DNA from: Ulota crispa | Taxonomy: Eukaryota; Streptophyta; Bryopsida; Orthotrichales; Orthotrichaceae | Assembly (NCBI GenBank): GCA_963920765.1 | Contig: OY987247.1 | Span: 21,920,471-21,984,470 of the forward strand | DNA: 64,000 bases | Direction of reading: 5' to 3' | In this document: positions 32,554-43,939 of the stretch, piece after piece | Numbering within the stretch: position 1 is the stretch's first letter | Layout: the number at the start of each line of letters is the position of its first letter | Notes under the pieces: generated by a model | What the model was told of the DNA's origin: nothing | The model's database searches: none | The model's input: the letters and a program-made list of their open reading frames with translations, nothing else | Position numbers and translations under genes: made by a program

Positions 32554-33540
32554 CTATATGTGCTTCCCTTCTAATTGTAACTTCACATGAGAGGTGCCCT
32601 TGAAGTACCTCATAATTCTCTTCACTGCCATCCAATGACTCCATCCTGGCTTTGCAATGTGTTGGCTCACCGTGCTAATGGTAAAGACCAAATTACTCCT
32701 TGTAACTACCATGGCATACATCAAAGATCCAATCGCTGGGTTGTAAAGCACACTCACCATCCTCAAAGCATTTGCATCATACTCTTTCATATTAAGTTTC
32801 ACCAACTTCACTTTGGTGTCCAATGGAGTGCCAATGGGATTGCAATCCTCCATGCCAAACCGCTCAAACACCTCCTCTACATACTAAGCTTGGCTTATGG
32901 TGATGCTCCGCGCACCTCAATCTTTGGCAAACTCCACTCCAAAGCAATAGTGTAACTTTTCCAAGTTTATCATCTCGTATTCTACCTCCAACTTGGCCTC
33001 CAATGCACCCATGGTCTTCACGTTACTAAATAGAATGATCAAGTCATCAACATATACAAGCACAAACATCACATGGGCTTCCATTTGTACAAAATACAAG
33101 CTATGGTCAGCCACATCCCTCTCAAAACCAAAACCCAAAAGACTTGCATCAATCTTTTGGTACCATGCCCTCGATGCTTGCTTTAACCCATACAAAGGCT
33201 TTGTGAGCTTGCAAACTAAATGCTTATGATCACGTTGCACAAACCCCTTGGATTGCTTTATATAGATGTCCTCCTCTAAGTTGCCATTGAAGAAGGCCGT
33301 CTTTATATCCATTTGGTGCATCTCTAAGTCCAATGAAGCTCTAAGGGCTACAACGCACCTTATGGTGGTGAACTTGGCCACGGGAGTAAAAGTCTTGTTA
33401 AAGTCCACTCCTTGGATTTGAGAGAACCCTTTTGCCACCAACCTAGACTTGTGGCGCACAATCTCCCTTGTGGGATCTCTCTTGGTCTTGAACACCCAGT
33501 TGCATCCCACCACCTTGCAAGATGGAGGAAGGGTGGTCAA
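32554..33540 (-). pseudogene. copia reverse transcriptase (RVT_2), broken
   Basis: Two open pieces (33540-32917 and 32871-32554). In the first, residues 12-19 (GCNWVFKT), 78-83 (DIKTAF, first catalytic Asp), 116-124 (LYGLKQASR) and 163-166 (YVDD, the catalytic pair) are intact. The second piece (FGMEDCNPIGTPL and ATRSNL-like VVTRSNLVF) is the thumb/connection. A stop lies between them near 32885. It would have copied element RNA into cDNA. Confidence 0.9.
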
Positions 33541-34075
33541 CTCCCACGTGCTATTGACATGGAGGGAGTGGTATTATTTTTCTATGGCCACCTCCCACTT
33601 GCTTGCATCTTGAGACTCCAAAACCTTTGCAAGCGTAGTTGGGTCATGAATAAGGGCCACATTAGCATGATCCGAGTTAAAAGATAATTGAGGAAAGATG
33701 TGATTTTTCCACCACTCCCCCAAATGTTTGCTTACCCTTGTGGACCACCGCATGCCTTTCATATGATGGCTTCCTCCTACATTAGTATTTAGAACAATTC
33801 TTTGTGCCTTCTTCTTCTTTATGACCTTCTTGAGCTTGAAGTCCTTATTACCTTGGCTTGCACTTGCATCCTCTACAAAATCACCATTTCCATCTCCAAG
33901 AGGCTGTTCTTCATTGTCTCCATCATCATCATCATTTGAAGGCATTGGATGTATGTCCACAACAAGGTCACTACTACTCCCACTTGGACCCAACTCCAAC
34001 TCTCCTTGCAACTCTCCTTGCAACTCTTCTTGCAACTCTCTTTGCAACTCTCCTTGCAACTCTCCTTGCTCACAG
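33541..34075 (-). pseudogene. copia integrase-RT linker with a 15-bp minisatellite
   Basis: The 161-codon open segment begins with a Glu-Leu-Gln-Gly repeat encoded by about five 15-bp units (33996-34069, GCAACTCTCCTTGCA on plus). An Asp/Glu-rich stretch, a Lys-rich patch and the SQDASKWEVAIEK segment that normally precedes RT follow. A stop near 33574 breaks the link to the RT frame. Confidence 0.75.
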
Positions 34076-34272
34076 AAAGTTATATCACAATATCAAATGA
34101 TCTTCTTGGATTCCAAACAAATCGACCTGTATGTTTTGGAGTCCTTACACTATCTCAAAAACAAACACCTCATCGCCTTTGCATTAAGCTTGGTCCTTGA
34201 TGCATTGGAGATCTTGACATATGCAATACACACGAACACCCTAATGTGTGCCACCAAAAGCCTCCTTGTATT

Positions 34273-34917
34273 CTACGCCTCTTGTAGAGTTTTGCCATCT
34301 ACTGCACTAGTGGAGCATTGATTGTGCATGTACACTACGTTGCTCACCACCTCGGCCCAATACTTCAATTCAAGCTTTTGGCCATAGATCATGTTCTTAA
34401 TCATCTCCACAATGGTACAATTGGCCCGCTCGGCCATTCCATTTTGTTGCGATATATGTGGAGTTGAAGTTTGGTACACAATACCTTGGGTCTTCAAGTA
34501 GGCCTCAAATTGGTTGGAAGTATACTACCCGCCATTGTTCGACCGCAACACCTTCATGGAGTATTCCGCCTCTTTCTCTATCAAAGCTTTGAACTCCTTG
34601 AACTGCTCAAAATACTCGCTCTTGGCCTTGAGAAAGTACATCTATACCTTTCTTGAAAGGTCGTCAACAAAGATCAAGAAGTACCTTGCCTCACCCAATG
34701 ATGTGATCTTGATGGAGCCACACACATCTGAATGCACAATGCCTAACACTTTGGTGGCACGTGTGGCACCATTTTTTAAAAAGAAGCATTGTTGTTGCTT
34801 GCCCTCGATGCATATTTTACAAGCATTGGGCAAGTCATCACCATGGGACTTGGGAAGGTCAAGGCCACTCACTAAACTTGGAAGAGCCTTCAAGCTTTGC
34901 ACATGTAAGTGCCCCAT
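34273..34917 (-). pseudogene. copia integrase with GAG-pre-integrase zinc region
   Basis: The piece at 34917-34642 begins MGHLHVQSLK, typical of the His-rich pre-integrase segment, and carries CKICIEGKQ, the Cys pair of the HHCC zinc site. It continues with VHSDVCGSI (first catalytic Asp) and FLIFVDDLSRK (second Asp region). The piece at 34497-34273 has STPHISQQNGMAERAN, where the Glu of the DDE triad follows QQNG. The pieces are in different frames with stops between, so the enzyme is inactive. Confidence 0.85.
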
Positions 34918-34962
34918 GCGTCAATGCTACAAAATCAGCTCATCCTTGATAGATGTGACAAT

Positions 34963-35382
34963 TTAGAAACTCTCTCCTCTGTACATAACTTTGTACTGCA
35001 AACGATATAAGTTGCCCTCACATGATGCCATGGCTTGGGTGTCTCCATTGGGAGACCTCACAATGCACCTAAAGCCTCTAAATTGCACATTCAACCCTCC
35101 CTCCATTATCTTGCTCACCAAAAAAAAATTGTTTTGCAACTTAGGCACATACAACACATTCTTGAATCGAATGCGCTCGGTGCATCCTTCTACAAAGTTG
35201 TCTACCAAAATGGAGACCCTTCCAATCGCTTGGAGTACTAATTCATCACCCATGAACACCTTATTTGCCAAAATGCCTTCAAAAATATCAAAATGAGTTC
35301 TATAGGATGATATGTAGAAGGTGGCTCCTGAATCCATGATCCAATCACCCTCCAAGCGCAATGGACTATCATGAGAGGCCAT
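34963..35382 (-). pseudogene. copia protease region
   Basis: 139 codons with WIMDSGA at residues 14-20, the aspartic protease active site Asp-Ser-Gly. FKNVLYVPKLQNN and FLVSKIMEGG, blocks typical of copia polyproteins between protease and integrase, follow. Upstream it should be continuous with the zinc knuckle, but a one-base shift near 35500 separates the frames. Confidence 0.85.
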
Positions 35383-35399
35383 GAATGCATAATCCTGAC

Positions 35400-36175
35400 A
35401 ACTTTCATCTGCATTGGCCTTGTTGGCCTTCTCACACTTGCTATTCTTGCGTTTGTAACAATTACAAGCAAAGTAGCTTGGTTTGCCACAATAGAAGCAT
35501 AGAAGGGCTCACCTTGAACTTTGCTTGAATCTCCACCACTTTTGTGGCGAGCAACCAACGCCACATTCTCTGTGGCTATGATCTGATGCTCCTTCTTCCT
35601 TGCCATTTCATGCATCAACCGCGATGTCACGTAGGTGAAGGTGAGCTTTTTGATATCTTTAGACTCCATGGCCACAATCAGATTTTCATAAAAAGGTGGC
35701 AAGCTCTCCAAAATGGTCATGACAATGTCTCCTTGCGTCACGAGCACATCAAAGGCATTGAATTGGTCCGCAAAACCTTCACATTGTTGATGTGTTGCAA
35801 GAGGTCATCTATCTCTTGCGTCTTCATGGTGAAAAACTTGCGCCTCAAGCACAACACATTGGCCAAGCCCTTGGTCTCATGGATGCCACGTAGAGTTCTC
35901 CATGCTTGCGCAGTTCCCTTGCAAGATTTTACGTGTACTATTTGTGCATCTACTACGTGAATACACAAGATGCAAAATGCCATCTTTTCACATTTTTTGA
36001 AGGCCTAGATGACTTTGGGGTCACTCTCACTTGAAGGGACAGTCTCATTGCCTTCTACAATATTTCAAAGATCTTTCTTATTAAGGATCATCTCCATTTT
36101 GAACTTGAATAAAAAGAAATTGTCTCCATTGAACTTGTCTACAACATGGAATGTTTCACCCTCATAAATGGCCAT
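35400..36175 (-). pseudogene. copia gag (UBN2-type) with degenerate zinc knuckle
   Basis: ATG at 36175 starts MAIYEGETFHVVDKFNGDN, the normal opening of a copia gag. The frame runs through two stops to AWRTLRGIHETKGLANVL, FFTMKTQEIDDLLQHINNV and, after a shift near 35745, ILESLPPFYENLIVAMES. The zinc knuckle near 35490 reads CFYCGKPSYFACNC, with Tyr where His belongs. Gag forms the particle and binds RNA. Confidence 0.8.
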
Positions 36176-37298
36176 GACTAGAGTATACAACTATAAGCTT
36201 TCTCAATGTCACAAAAAAATAGCAAGGGCTAAAATAGAAGATCCAATCACCAAACAAGCAAATCCTAACTCTCTCCACACACATAGGAATGAAATGTGTC
36301 ACTCAAAGCTCTCTCAATGTCACAAAAAGATAATAAAGGGCAGAAATAGAAAATTCAACCACCAAACAAGTAAACCTTAGCTCTTTCCACACACAAAAGA
36401 ATGAAGTAAGCAACTCAATCACTCTCAATGCTAGCTAGCTCTAAAAACAAGGGGCTGAAGTATGCAACTCAACCACCTTTCAAGCAAATCTCTAGCTCTC
36501 TATGCACACAAAAAGGCTGAAGTAATCAACTCAACTATCTTCCAAGCAAACCCTAGCTCTCCCCATACACAAGGGGTTGAAGTATACAATCTAACCTTCA
36601 AAAGAGCACAAGATCTACCCAAAATGTAAGGTTATCACTCAAACTTCAACTTCAAAGTCACTCTTTGCAATTTGAGCCCCCTTTGAGCAAATACTATGCA
36701 TCCACTTAAGCAAACAACCTCAAGCAAGGGTAGAAACCAACTAAAGCAACTACAAACTCACAAATCACCTCCTTGTGCTTCAAACAAGCACTTAGGTGGT
36801 GCAACTCCACCCTTAGCAACTCCACTCCTCCAAAAGTTTGTGCAAAACCAAATGGACCTCCAAATAAGCTCTAAAATGGATCAACTCCTCCAATATAATA
36901 GTTCAGGTCTTCTAACAAGCTCCAACAAGGTTCACACCTCCACAAGCTCAACTTTGGTATTCCACTAAGCTAAATGAAAATCAGCCATTCTTGAAGAGGC
37001 AAAATAAGATCTCCAAAGATTCCAAAAGGCATACAAAGAGAACTGAAGCTCTTCAAAGGTCTTCTCCCACAGCAAATGTACCCCAAACCAAGAAACAAGC
37101 ACAAGTAGTCCTCCAAATGCTCCACAAGATAGACAAGTGCTGAAGTAGCTCAAATGAGAAGCAATGTCACTACAAAAACACCCCTAACACTCAAGAGTAG
37201 CTAAAGAAGTCCTCCAAGAGCACAAGGTCAAATTCCAAGGGCTGATCTACCTCAAATGTGATCTCTAGTCACCACAATGTACCTCCACATTCATGGAA
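36176..37298 (-). repeat. copia 5' leader with imperfect tandem repeats
   Basis: The 1.1-kb untranslated leader between the primer-binding site and gag has several imperfect units of about 60-70 bp at 36180-36600. They share CAAGCAAACCCTAGCTCT, CCACACACA and TGAAGTATGCAACTCAACCA on the plus strand. No coding frame of note occurs. Confidence 0.65.
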
Positions 37299-37312
37299 GT
37301 GCGCCCATAACC
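37299..37312 (-). promoter_or_regulatory. copia primer-binding site, half-tRNA type
   Basis: Three bases inside the 5' LTR the minus strand reads GGTTATGGGCGCAC. The anticodon arm of plant initiator tRNA-Met (GGGCCCAUAACC) has reverse complement GGTTATGGGCCC, so 11 of 12 bases agree. This resembles the site of Drosophila copia, which is primed by a cut tRNA, and differs from the usual plant TGGTATCAGAGC site. Assignment rests on recalled tRNA sequence. Confidence 0.6.
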
Positions 37313-37315
37313 TAT

Positions 37316-37594
37316 TGAAAACATAGGGAAGATAGAAGAGCAAAGGCACACATGGTATACTCAAATGTATAAGATACAAATGGAAGAGATGAGAGGGTCC
37401 CAAACCCTCTCATCTATGTACTCTCCCAACCACTCTCCCTTCATCTAACCATGTGGGATAACCACACTCATAGGCTGATCCTCTCTATGAGGTACCTCCT
37501 CTCACATGCTCTCTCTTCAATGCTAAGTACCCCACCTAGCATATTTCCTTTGGCCTAGAGCAAACTTCTAATGCTCTTTTTCAACCTTTCAACA
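37316..37594 (-). repeat. 5' LTR of the copia element
   Basis: 279 bp, partner of 31789-32068. It begins TGTTGAAAGG and ends in TTTTCA on the minus strand. It should contain the promoter; no strong TATA box was picked out by eye. Confidence 0.85.
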
Positions 37595-38010
37595 AACAAA
37601 AGCGCATAGAAGAAAGAAAGAGAAAAAGAAATAAGTGAAGGGTGGGGATATGGCTGTTCTTGCCTAATTCCACGTAGTTAATGCCCAGACTAATGATTAG
37701 GGCCGTTAAAAAAGGTATTGCACTTAATCATTAGATATTAGAACCATTGTTAGAATCCCGCCTAAGTTTCCAATAGGGGTAATTAGTAGTTAGTGTGCAT
37801 CTTAATCACCTCTAGTACTATTCACATTGCTCATACTTATCAACTCTAGATTTTGGTCCTCATTTTTGGTTGACAATCCAGTTAAGACCGGAACCAAAAG
37901 GTTCTTTCCTAACTTGTTTATCTAATCCGGAATGGCTATAATATACTAACCGCATTTCTCCATTAAATTTCTTGTTTTTGATTCAAGAAAACAAAAAGTT
38001 TTAACAAAAG
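37595..38010 (-). repeat. Family X, 5' module, copy 2 continued beyond copia
   Basis: Collinear with 50815-51220: TCTTTCCTAACTTGTTTATC against CCTTCCTAACTTGTTTAACT, then AATCCGGAATGGCTATAATA against AATCCGGGATTACTATATCA, and GTTTTTGATTCAAGAAAACA against TTTTTGGTTAAGAAAACATC. This places the copia element inside the X copy. Confidence 0.65.
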
Positions 38011-38799
38011 AAGTTAGCTTACATATATACTAAAAGAATAGCTCTCTTTTCTTGAATTATGGGTTGCCACAATTATCCTTGGACTTGTAAACACAATGAC
38101 ATAATTTATTTGCCCACTACTGACATTCTTGTATCCATTGATATTTTGGAACAACTATCATTGTAATTCCATCCACATTCACAAAATTTCCTTAGTCTCC
38201 GAAAATTATCAAAATGTAAGAGAACAAGCAAGAGGAAGTAGGTGGGAATTGGTAAGCTGTATAATAATGTAGAAACTCCATAAAACATTAAAGCCTACCT
38301 TATTTTGTACACAAATTTTATGTAATTTGTTCCCATAGTAATGAATACCCTTTTGTAGTAACAAATCCTACACCTTAAATCCTAAAACATCTTTGTTTTT
38401 TACTCATACATTTGTTTCAACTGAGTTATGGTATGTTTGCAATTAGTGTTAGGAGGGGAATTTAGAATATGAATGTAGTATGAAGGTGTGTCCAAATGCA
38501 TATAATTTTCCTTGGCTACTACCACTCTTAATACCAAGTGTGAACATATCTTTACTCAATGAAGAATTATCCATAACAAACGTTCCAACTATAATTGGTG
38601 GAACTAGAGCGCCCCATTCTAAATATAAGTTAGTAATGAATAATGGAATACAATGGAGACATGCATAGAGACCATTGTTGTCAAAATCCAAGGTAAGTAC
38701 AAGGTATTCTAAATATGATTATGCATGGTGTTCCTGCCCATATTTGAAATTTGGTGCTAGTAAGTGCCGCTAGAATTTTGTGCGTGACTTAAGCTGCGC
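38011..38799. other. Spacer with two unidentified minus-strand frames
   Basis: Frames of 60 codons (38288-38106, one cluster of Cys residues, hydrophobic N-terminus) and 80 codons (38691-38449) are open on the minus strand. I recognise no domain in either. Text at 38449-38500 (TTAGGAGGGGAATTTAGAAT, then TGTCCAAATGCAT) looks like a transposon terminus with a TTA start, as in PIF/Harbinger MITEs, and matches 17555-17625 in inverse orientation, so the second frame may lie in such an element. Confidence 0.35.
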
Positions 38800-39340
38800 C
38801 CTATGCGGACTGCATTTGCTATTTACGTCCGCGCCAGACCAATGTCATTGCCTAGCACCCTTTGTGCCTCCCCTTCTTGCGCACGTTTTTGTTCACATTT
38901 GCCCATCACGTCCACGCGCACCTCCTTCACATCCACGCAAATTCCACCTTGTCCGCGCGCACCTCTCATTGTTTGCGCTCACCTTGGCATGTCAACAAGC
39001 ACCCCGCCCATGTCTGTGCACCCACATTTGTCCACGCACTCGCCTTTCTTTGCACGCCCGCTTGCATCTACGCGCCCAAACCAACCATGCACCCGCTTGC
39101 GTTTGCGCTCCCGCCCCATCTGTATGCTCGCCCCTGTCCGCGCGCTTGCCCTATTGATGTGCACGCCCTTCATCGCCTAGTATGTGTTGTCATGCGCGCC
39201 CTTGTCCATGCAACTTTTCTTCATTTTGTGCGACCTCATCCACAACCCATGTCATTGTCCCTTCTTTGCACCCGTTTGTGCCCAGGCATGGACGTTGGCA
39301 CCCATACCAGTGTCAGCTGCGCATGAGTGGCTTGATTGGC
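38800..39340. promoter_or_regulatory. CpG-rich block upstream of the hAT gene
   Basis: About 540 bp rich in TCCGCGCGCAC, CACGCGC, GCGCCC and TTGCGC motifs, open in all three plus frames because stops are rare. It is followed by a TATA box at 39464 and the hAT ATG at 39705, the same layout as at 25600-26277. Confidence 0.5.
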
Positions 39341-39463
39341 CAAGGGAGGGCACCTGTTGCATGGACCATTGTTGGCTATTTAGAGTACTCTCCAGGAGTC
39401 ATTGCCTGCACATATGAGTTCACACTCCCCAAAACCCTAAATGCCAACTAACATGATTTGAAG

Positions 39464-39473
39464 TATATAAAAG
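39464..39473 (+). promoter_or_regulatory. TATA box of the hAT transposase gene
   Basis: TATATAAAAG lies between the CpG-rich block and the ATG at 39705; the spacing fits a core promoter with a leader of about 210 nt. Confidence 0.6.
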
Positions 39474-39704
39474 CCATGCTCCTCATCCCATTCTCACGTG
39501 TTTCCCCAAGCCTCTGGATCTTGGAGTTCATTTTGAGCTCCTTGCTTGAGCCATGTGGGTAGAGAACTGCCTCAGTATTGTTGCTGAGCTGATGTAATAC
39601 TCACTTTGAGAGCAAGATTGGCACTCACATTTTGTTATTTAAAAAGGAATTTACAAAAGCATTGTGCCTAATGCAAGACGGGTTGCACAAAGAGGTACTA
39701 ACCA

Positions 39705-42130
39705 ATGGCGTCTAATAGAAAGCAAACAAGGGAATGGGACCCGTGGTATAAATGCCCAAGTGACATTAAAACTATCACTTGCATGTTTTGTGGAATGCAA
39801 TATGCATATAAACGCAAGCGGGCTTTAATGCATTTGGGGTATAATGCAAAGAGCAATAAGGCAATTTGTCCTAAAGCACTCCTTGAAGTAAAGCAAAATT
39901 TTTGAGATTGCAACAACTCTGTCCAAGTGGGATTTTTTGTGTCACATGTGGAAGATATACTTGGACTTGGAGCTGGTCCATCAAATGAAAATCCAAACTC
40001 CAACTCTAGCTAATCAGTTCAGAACAAAGCGATGGACGTGATGGCAACCGATGAAGGTTACATTGACCTACCTTTGGGTGGAGGTTTGGCTATATCTGTA
40101 AGCCAAGCAGCATCAAATATGGCAAGATTTGCATTATTACGTCAACAACGCCTCCCTAATGCATTACAAATTGCAAGGAAAAAGAGTTGGATCAAAAGTG
40201 GGCAAGTTTTTTTTATAAAGTTAGTATACCATTCAATGTGGCCACAAACTCGGCATTCATTGACGCTAAGAAGGCCACATCCATAGTTGGATGTAAATAT
40301 CACCCCCCATTGTATTTGCAATTTAGGATAAAGTTCATTAAACCCAAGAAGAAAGAAATAGAGGCACAAATAAAAAGTAAAACAGAATTTGTTGTGAAGA
40401 CGTTTGAGGTGACTATATGGAGCGATGGATGGGACAACATTCAAAATCAACCTTTGATGAATGTTAAGATGTCTTCTCCAAGCGGCGATGTGTTTCTAGG
40501 TTCCATTGATACAACATGAGCCAAAAAAACCAAAACCTACATTGTGGTGCAGTTGAAAGTGTTCATTGAGATGGTTGGACCAAAAAACGTGGTGCAATTT
40601 TGCACCGACAATGCGGCCAACATGCTTGGAGCAATGGATGAAGTTGTTGCCACATACCCACACATTTTCAAGCAAGGGTGTGCTGCACATTGTATGGATC
40701 TCATGTTGGAAGATTGGGCCAAGGTACCAGACTTGAAGAACTTAAGAGCTAGAGCACATACATTATGCACATTCATAAAGAGTCATCATGTGACTATGGC
40801 AGCTCTAAAGGAAGTTAGTCTAAATACGCAATTGTTGATACCAAATGAGACCCGTTTTGCAACAAGCTTCTTGTTGCTTTCCTAGCTAGTTGTACTGCAA
40901 CCTAAAGTTCAACTCTTGTTAACATGTCAACATGTCATACAATTCTTTGCTACCAAGAGTAGAGTGCAAAGCCAAATACGGGCACCAACTATGGTAATGC
41001 TCGTGAGAGATGCCATCGAAGATCAAAGCTTCTAGGATCGTTGCAAGAACTTTGTTCACATTGTTGAAGACGTCCTAAAAGCGCTATGTGTGTTTGACAA
41101 GAGAGAGCCAGCCATGGGGAAAGCCTGGTTGACAATGAGAAATCTTAGAAAACACGGGTTTTCTTTGAGTGACCCTCCTTTCCTACTCCCTCAACAAATT
41201 GCATCAAAGTTGGAGGAAGATTTTGATGATCGGTGGAGTATGATCTTTGAAGATCTCCATTATGACGCTGCCTATTTAAACATTTATTTGAAAGACATTT
41301 CAGCTATCAGGGAAAACAATATAGCCCTTGCGGCCTTGTATCTAGTAGTTTGTAAAATGGAAGGAGCACTAGGTATAAACTATGATATTGTACTATATGA
41401 ATTAACACAATACATAGAACAAAGTGGTCCATATGATGCTCAAATGGCACCAAAATAGATGGCAATGAAATGCAATTGCATTTATGGTGGCATCAAATTG
41501 CGGATGTGGCTTTGTCAAAAGTCGCAAAGCATTTATTGTTGTTGGCATGCTCAGCATCATCTTGTGAACAAAATTGGAGTTTGTACTCTTTTGCTCACAA
41601 TCAATCTCGTAATGGCCTCACAGTAGAGAAAGCAGAGGATTTGGTATATATTTATATCAACAGCAAAATGCTTTGTCAAAAACCAAGAGAGCAAACCCAA
41701 GTGTATGGTACAAGAGGAATATTCAATTAGAGGGTTTTGAAGATGAAGAAGTAGATTCAACCCCAGCGTCCATTCTGCAAGTTCCAACAATTAACACTGT
41801 TGATAATGAGGATATGCTTGATGACAATGCATCAAATGGTAATATGGACAGAGAAATACCACATCCGTTTAACAATTATGATTTGTGGGAAGAAGATGCT
41901 GACAATGTTTGACGCATACAATTATATTACGGGTAGGGAAGGGGTGAATTTGACTTTGACAGTAGTGATGGAGATATTGATCTTGATTGTTACAGCCCTG
42001 CTCCAAGCAATTGTTCTAGAGAAGGTGACAGTGACAACATTGGTGCAGCAAACATTGTTGGTGGATCCAACACATCATCATTTATGGAGCCTAGAAATAA
42101 TGAAAGGGAGACTATTGGAAAATTGTCTTT
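39705..42130 (+). pseudogene. hAT transposase, DUF659 type, broken
   Basis: The 66-codon start (ATG 39705) has a BED-like zinc segment: CMFCG, then HLGYNAKSNKAICPKA. A stop at 39903 and a shift near 40180 follow. The segment 40187-40519 contains IWSDGWDN, the DUF659 signature with the first acidic residue. Then QFCTDNAANMLGA and GCAAHCMDLMLEDWAK (40590-40720) give the next Asp and the Cys/His motif. The dimerisation region (41500-41690) reads SSCEQNWSLYSF and RNGLTVEKAEDLVYIYIN, diagnostic of hAT. An acidic tail runs to about 42130. hAT transposases cut and paste elements with 8-bp duplications. At least four stops or shifts make this copy dead. Element termini were not found. Confidence 0.85.
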
Positions 42131-42396
42131 GAAGGAGGAATGGTAACCCTGACAATAACATATTGCAAGATGTTAATGTTAGGGGTGGGAATTTGGAGGT
42201 ATGAATGCCTCAAAATATTGACATTGTTCTTATAGAACGTGGTGGATCTCAAATGTCTAGCCCTAGCTGATCCTAGCATCTTAGTATAACACCTACATGA
42301 AGATGCACAAATACATCAATCGCAACAAGAGGAGTAAGGAATAGCAGTCCATCTGGACAACAAACAGTAAATGGTACACAAGGCTCTACTCCCCAA

Positions 42397-43221
42397 ATGT
42401 TTGGAGACAAAGCCATTCTCTTATTGGCACTCCTTGTTAACAATGGAAGGCACCCGAGTAATAGAGTAGTATGTCATGGACAAAGTAGCGCATCACAATT
42501 CGAGGGTGTGGTACCTAATACTACTCCAATAATGTTTATGCAATCAAGAACAAATATTACAAGCACTGTTACAACAATAGGAGAAACCTTGGTGGCATTG
42601 GGGAACAATGTTCAAAATGTTAACCCTCTAGTGCTTCTTGCTATTGCTGTGGGTGAATATGGTGTAAATCTTCCAAGAGAAAGAGGAAGAAATGTTGAGT
42701 CCCGTTCAGCAGCCATAGGCATTACACGCTTGATTCAAGGAATTGGAGCAAGAAGGCCACCTAATGAGGTACTTCCATATCTTGACATTGACAATGTGGA
42801 CAATACTTTCTTGAGGGAAGGAAATGGAAGAAATGGAGGTAGAAGGGGTTCCACCGGCCCGCATGTGGATTCAGATTTGCAAGACCCAAGAGCAAAGCAA
42901 TGTAAGAGGATTGTCAAGACACATAGAGAAGGAATAGATGAGCTTGAGTTTTGCAATGAGAGCTCACAGTTGGACACTAGTGAGGCATCTAGAGATGACA
43001 ACAAGGATGATTCAATGGATCTGGAAGATGAAGACAATCTTGAATGCAATGAAGCACCAACTGATGATGATGTACGCATTGCAATCGTTGATTGTAGAGG
43101 TCCCTCTCATTCCATAATCCGTAGATCTAGTTGTTTTAATCTCCTAAACCAAGAACAATGGAGTACAATGACATTGAATCTTGAGAAACATGTGTGGGCA
43201 AGGGACGTGTTTTTAATATGA
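42397..43221 (+). CDS. 274-codon ORF after the hAT domain, unknown
   Basis: The longest uninterrupted frame of the window. It is Gly/Asn/Ser-rich at first, has an Arg/Gly patch (GRNGGRRGS), then an acidic Ser/Asp/Glu stretch (about residues 185-230), and ends FLI. No domain recognised. The text upstream continues in places as low-complexity coding-like sequence from the hAT tail, so it may be the C-terminal extension of the same transposase gene, or a second gene of the element. An upstream promoter or splice site was not identified. Length could be partly chance, but a frame this long in AT-rich DNA suggests recent coding history. Confidence 0.45.
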   Translation: MFGDKAILLLALLVNNGRHPSNRVVCHGQSSASQFEGVVPNTTPIMFMQSRTNITSTVTTIGETLVALGNNVQNVNPLVLLAIAVGEYGVNLPRERGRNVESRSAAIGITRLIQGIGARRPPNEVLPYLDIDNVDNTFLREGNGRNGGRRGSTGPHVDSDLQDPRAKQCKRIVKTHREGIDELEFCNESSQLDTSEASRDDNKDDSMDLEDEDNLECNEAPTDDDVRIAIVDCRGPSHSIIRRSSCFNLLNQEQWSTMTLNLEKHVWARDVFLI

Positions 43222-43939
43222 GTAGCATCAACTTTGACATAGCTTGGTATGTTAGTTTTGAGTATTGCTAGCTCCTTTGCACTCTAGGCATTAATAGTCT
43301 AGAAAATAAAATAAAATCAAAGCACTATAATATGTGAAGAGTTTTGAATAGTGACAACGTATTCAATTTGATTTTGAACTACCATTGTGCCAGGCTGCCA
43401 GCCCTTTTGAAGTTTTCATACAAGACAAATCATAGCATGGAGTTCAAGTTTACAAAACTCTGTTATTTTGATCTAGCCGAAGTTGAAATATATTAACTAG
43501 TGGATCCCAAGAATAAAAACCGAAGTAGACATCAAAGTACGCAGCAAATAAGTTATCAAAATTAGTTGTATCACATATGTTGATGTTATACTTATTACAA
43601 TATGCGCCCCAAATAGGTACGTGCACGTGTTTTTGAACTATAGTGTTTTGAAAAAAGAAAGAATTATAAAAATGCACCTAATATGAAGTAACTCACTTCA
43701 TGATGATGTATGCATATGTGCATTTCAACTTTTTCTTCAAACCATGTTAATGTTTGCATTGAATACAATCTACTTTGTTGTATGTAAGACATGAAACTAT
43801 ATAAGTGTCTGAACTTCTCTCATTATGACTTTTGGCAAAAAATAGAACATCAAATGTTTTGGGGTTAAAGTACAAAACTATTTGAATTTTGAACCCAAAT
43901 TGCTTCTAAAAACTAAGCAATATGGAAGACTACTACAGC
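43222..43939. other. Spacer, nothing recognised
   Basis: No supported gene; a 75-codon minus frame (43450-43677) shows no domain. Confidence 0.4.

Larger units (their letters stand above)
31789..37594 (-). mobile_element. Ty1/copia retrotransposon, decayed, with both LTRs
   Basis: Two direct repeats of about 280 bp (31789-32068 and 37316-37594), differing at roughly one base in ten, enclose gag, protease, integrase, RT and RNase H in the copia order on the minus strand. LTR ends on that strand are TGTTGAAAGG and CCCTATGTTTTCA (the 3' LTR has TA for CA). A 9-of-10 purine run (AAAGTAAGAG on the minus strand) sits at 32069-32078 next to the 3' LTR. The flanks AATAT and AACAA match at 3 of 5 positions, so the duplication has decayed. 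The element lies inside family X copy 2: sequence at 37595-38010 continues the X homology interrupted at 31788. Confidence 0.9.

Noticed and set aside
38780..39326. Three overlapping plus-strand frames of 125-154 codons
   Set aside because: All three frames are open at once, which reflects few stop codons in a CpG-rich block; no domain, and the block sits where a promoter is expected.
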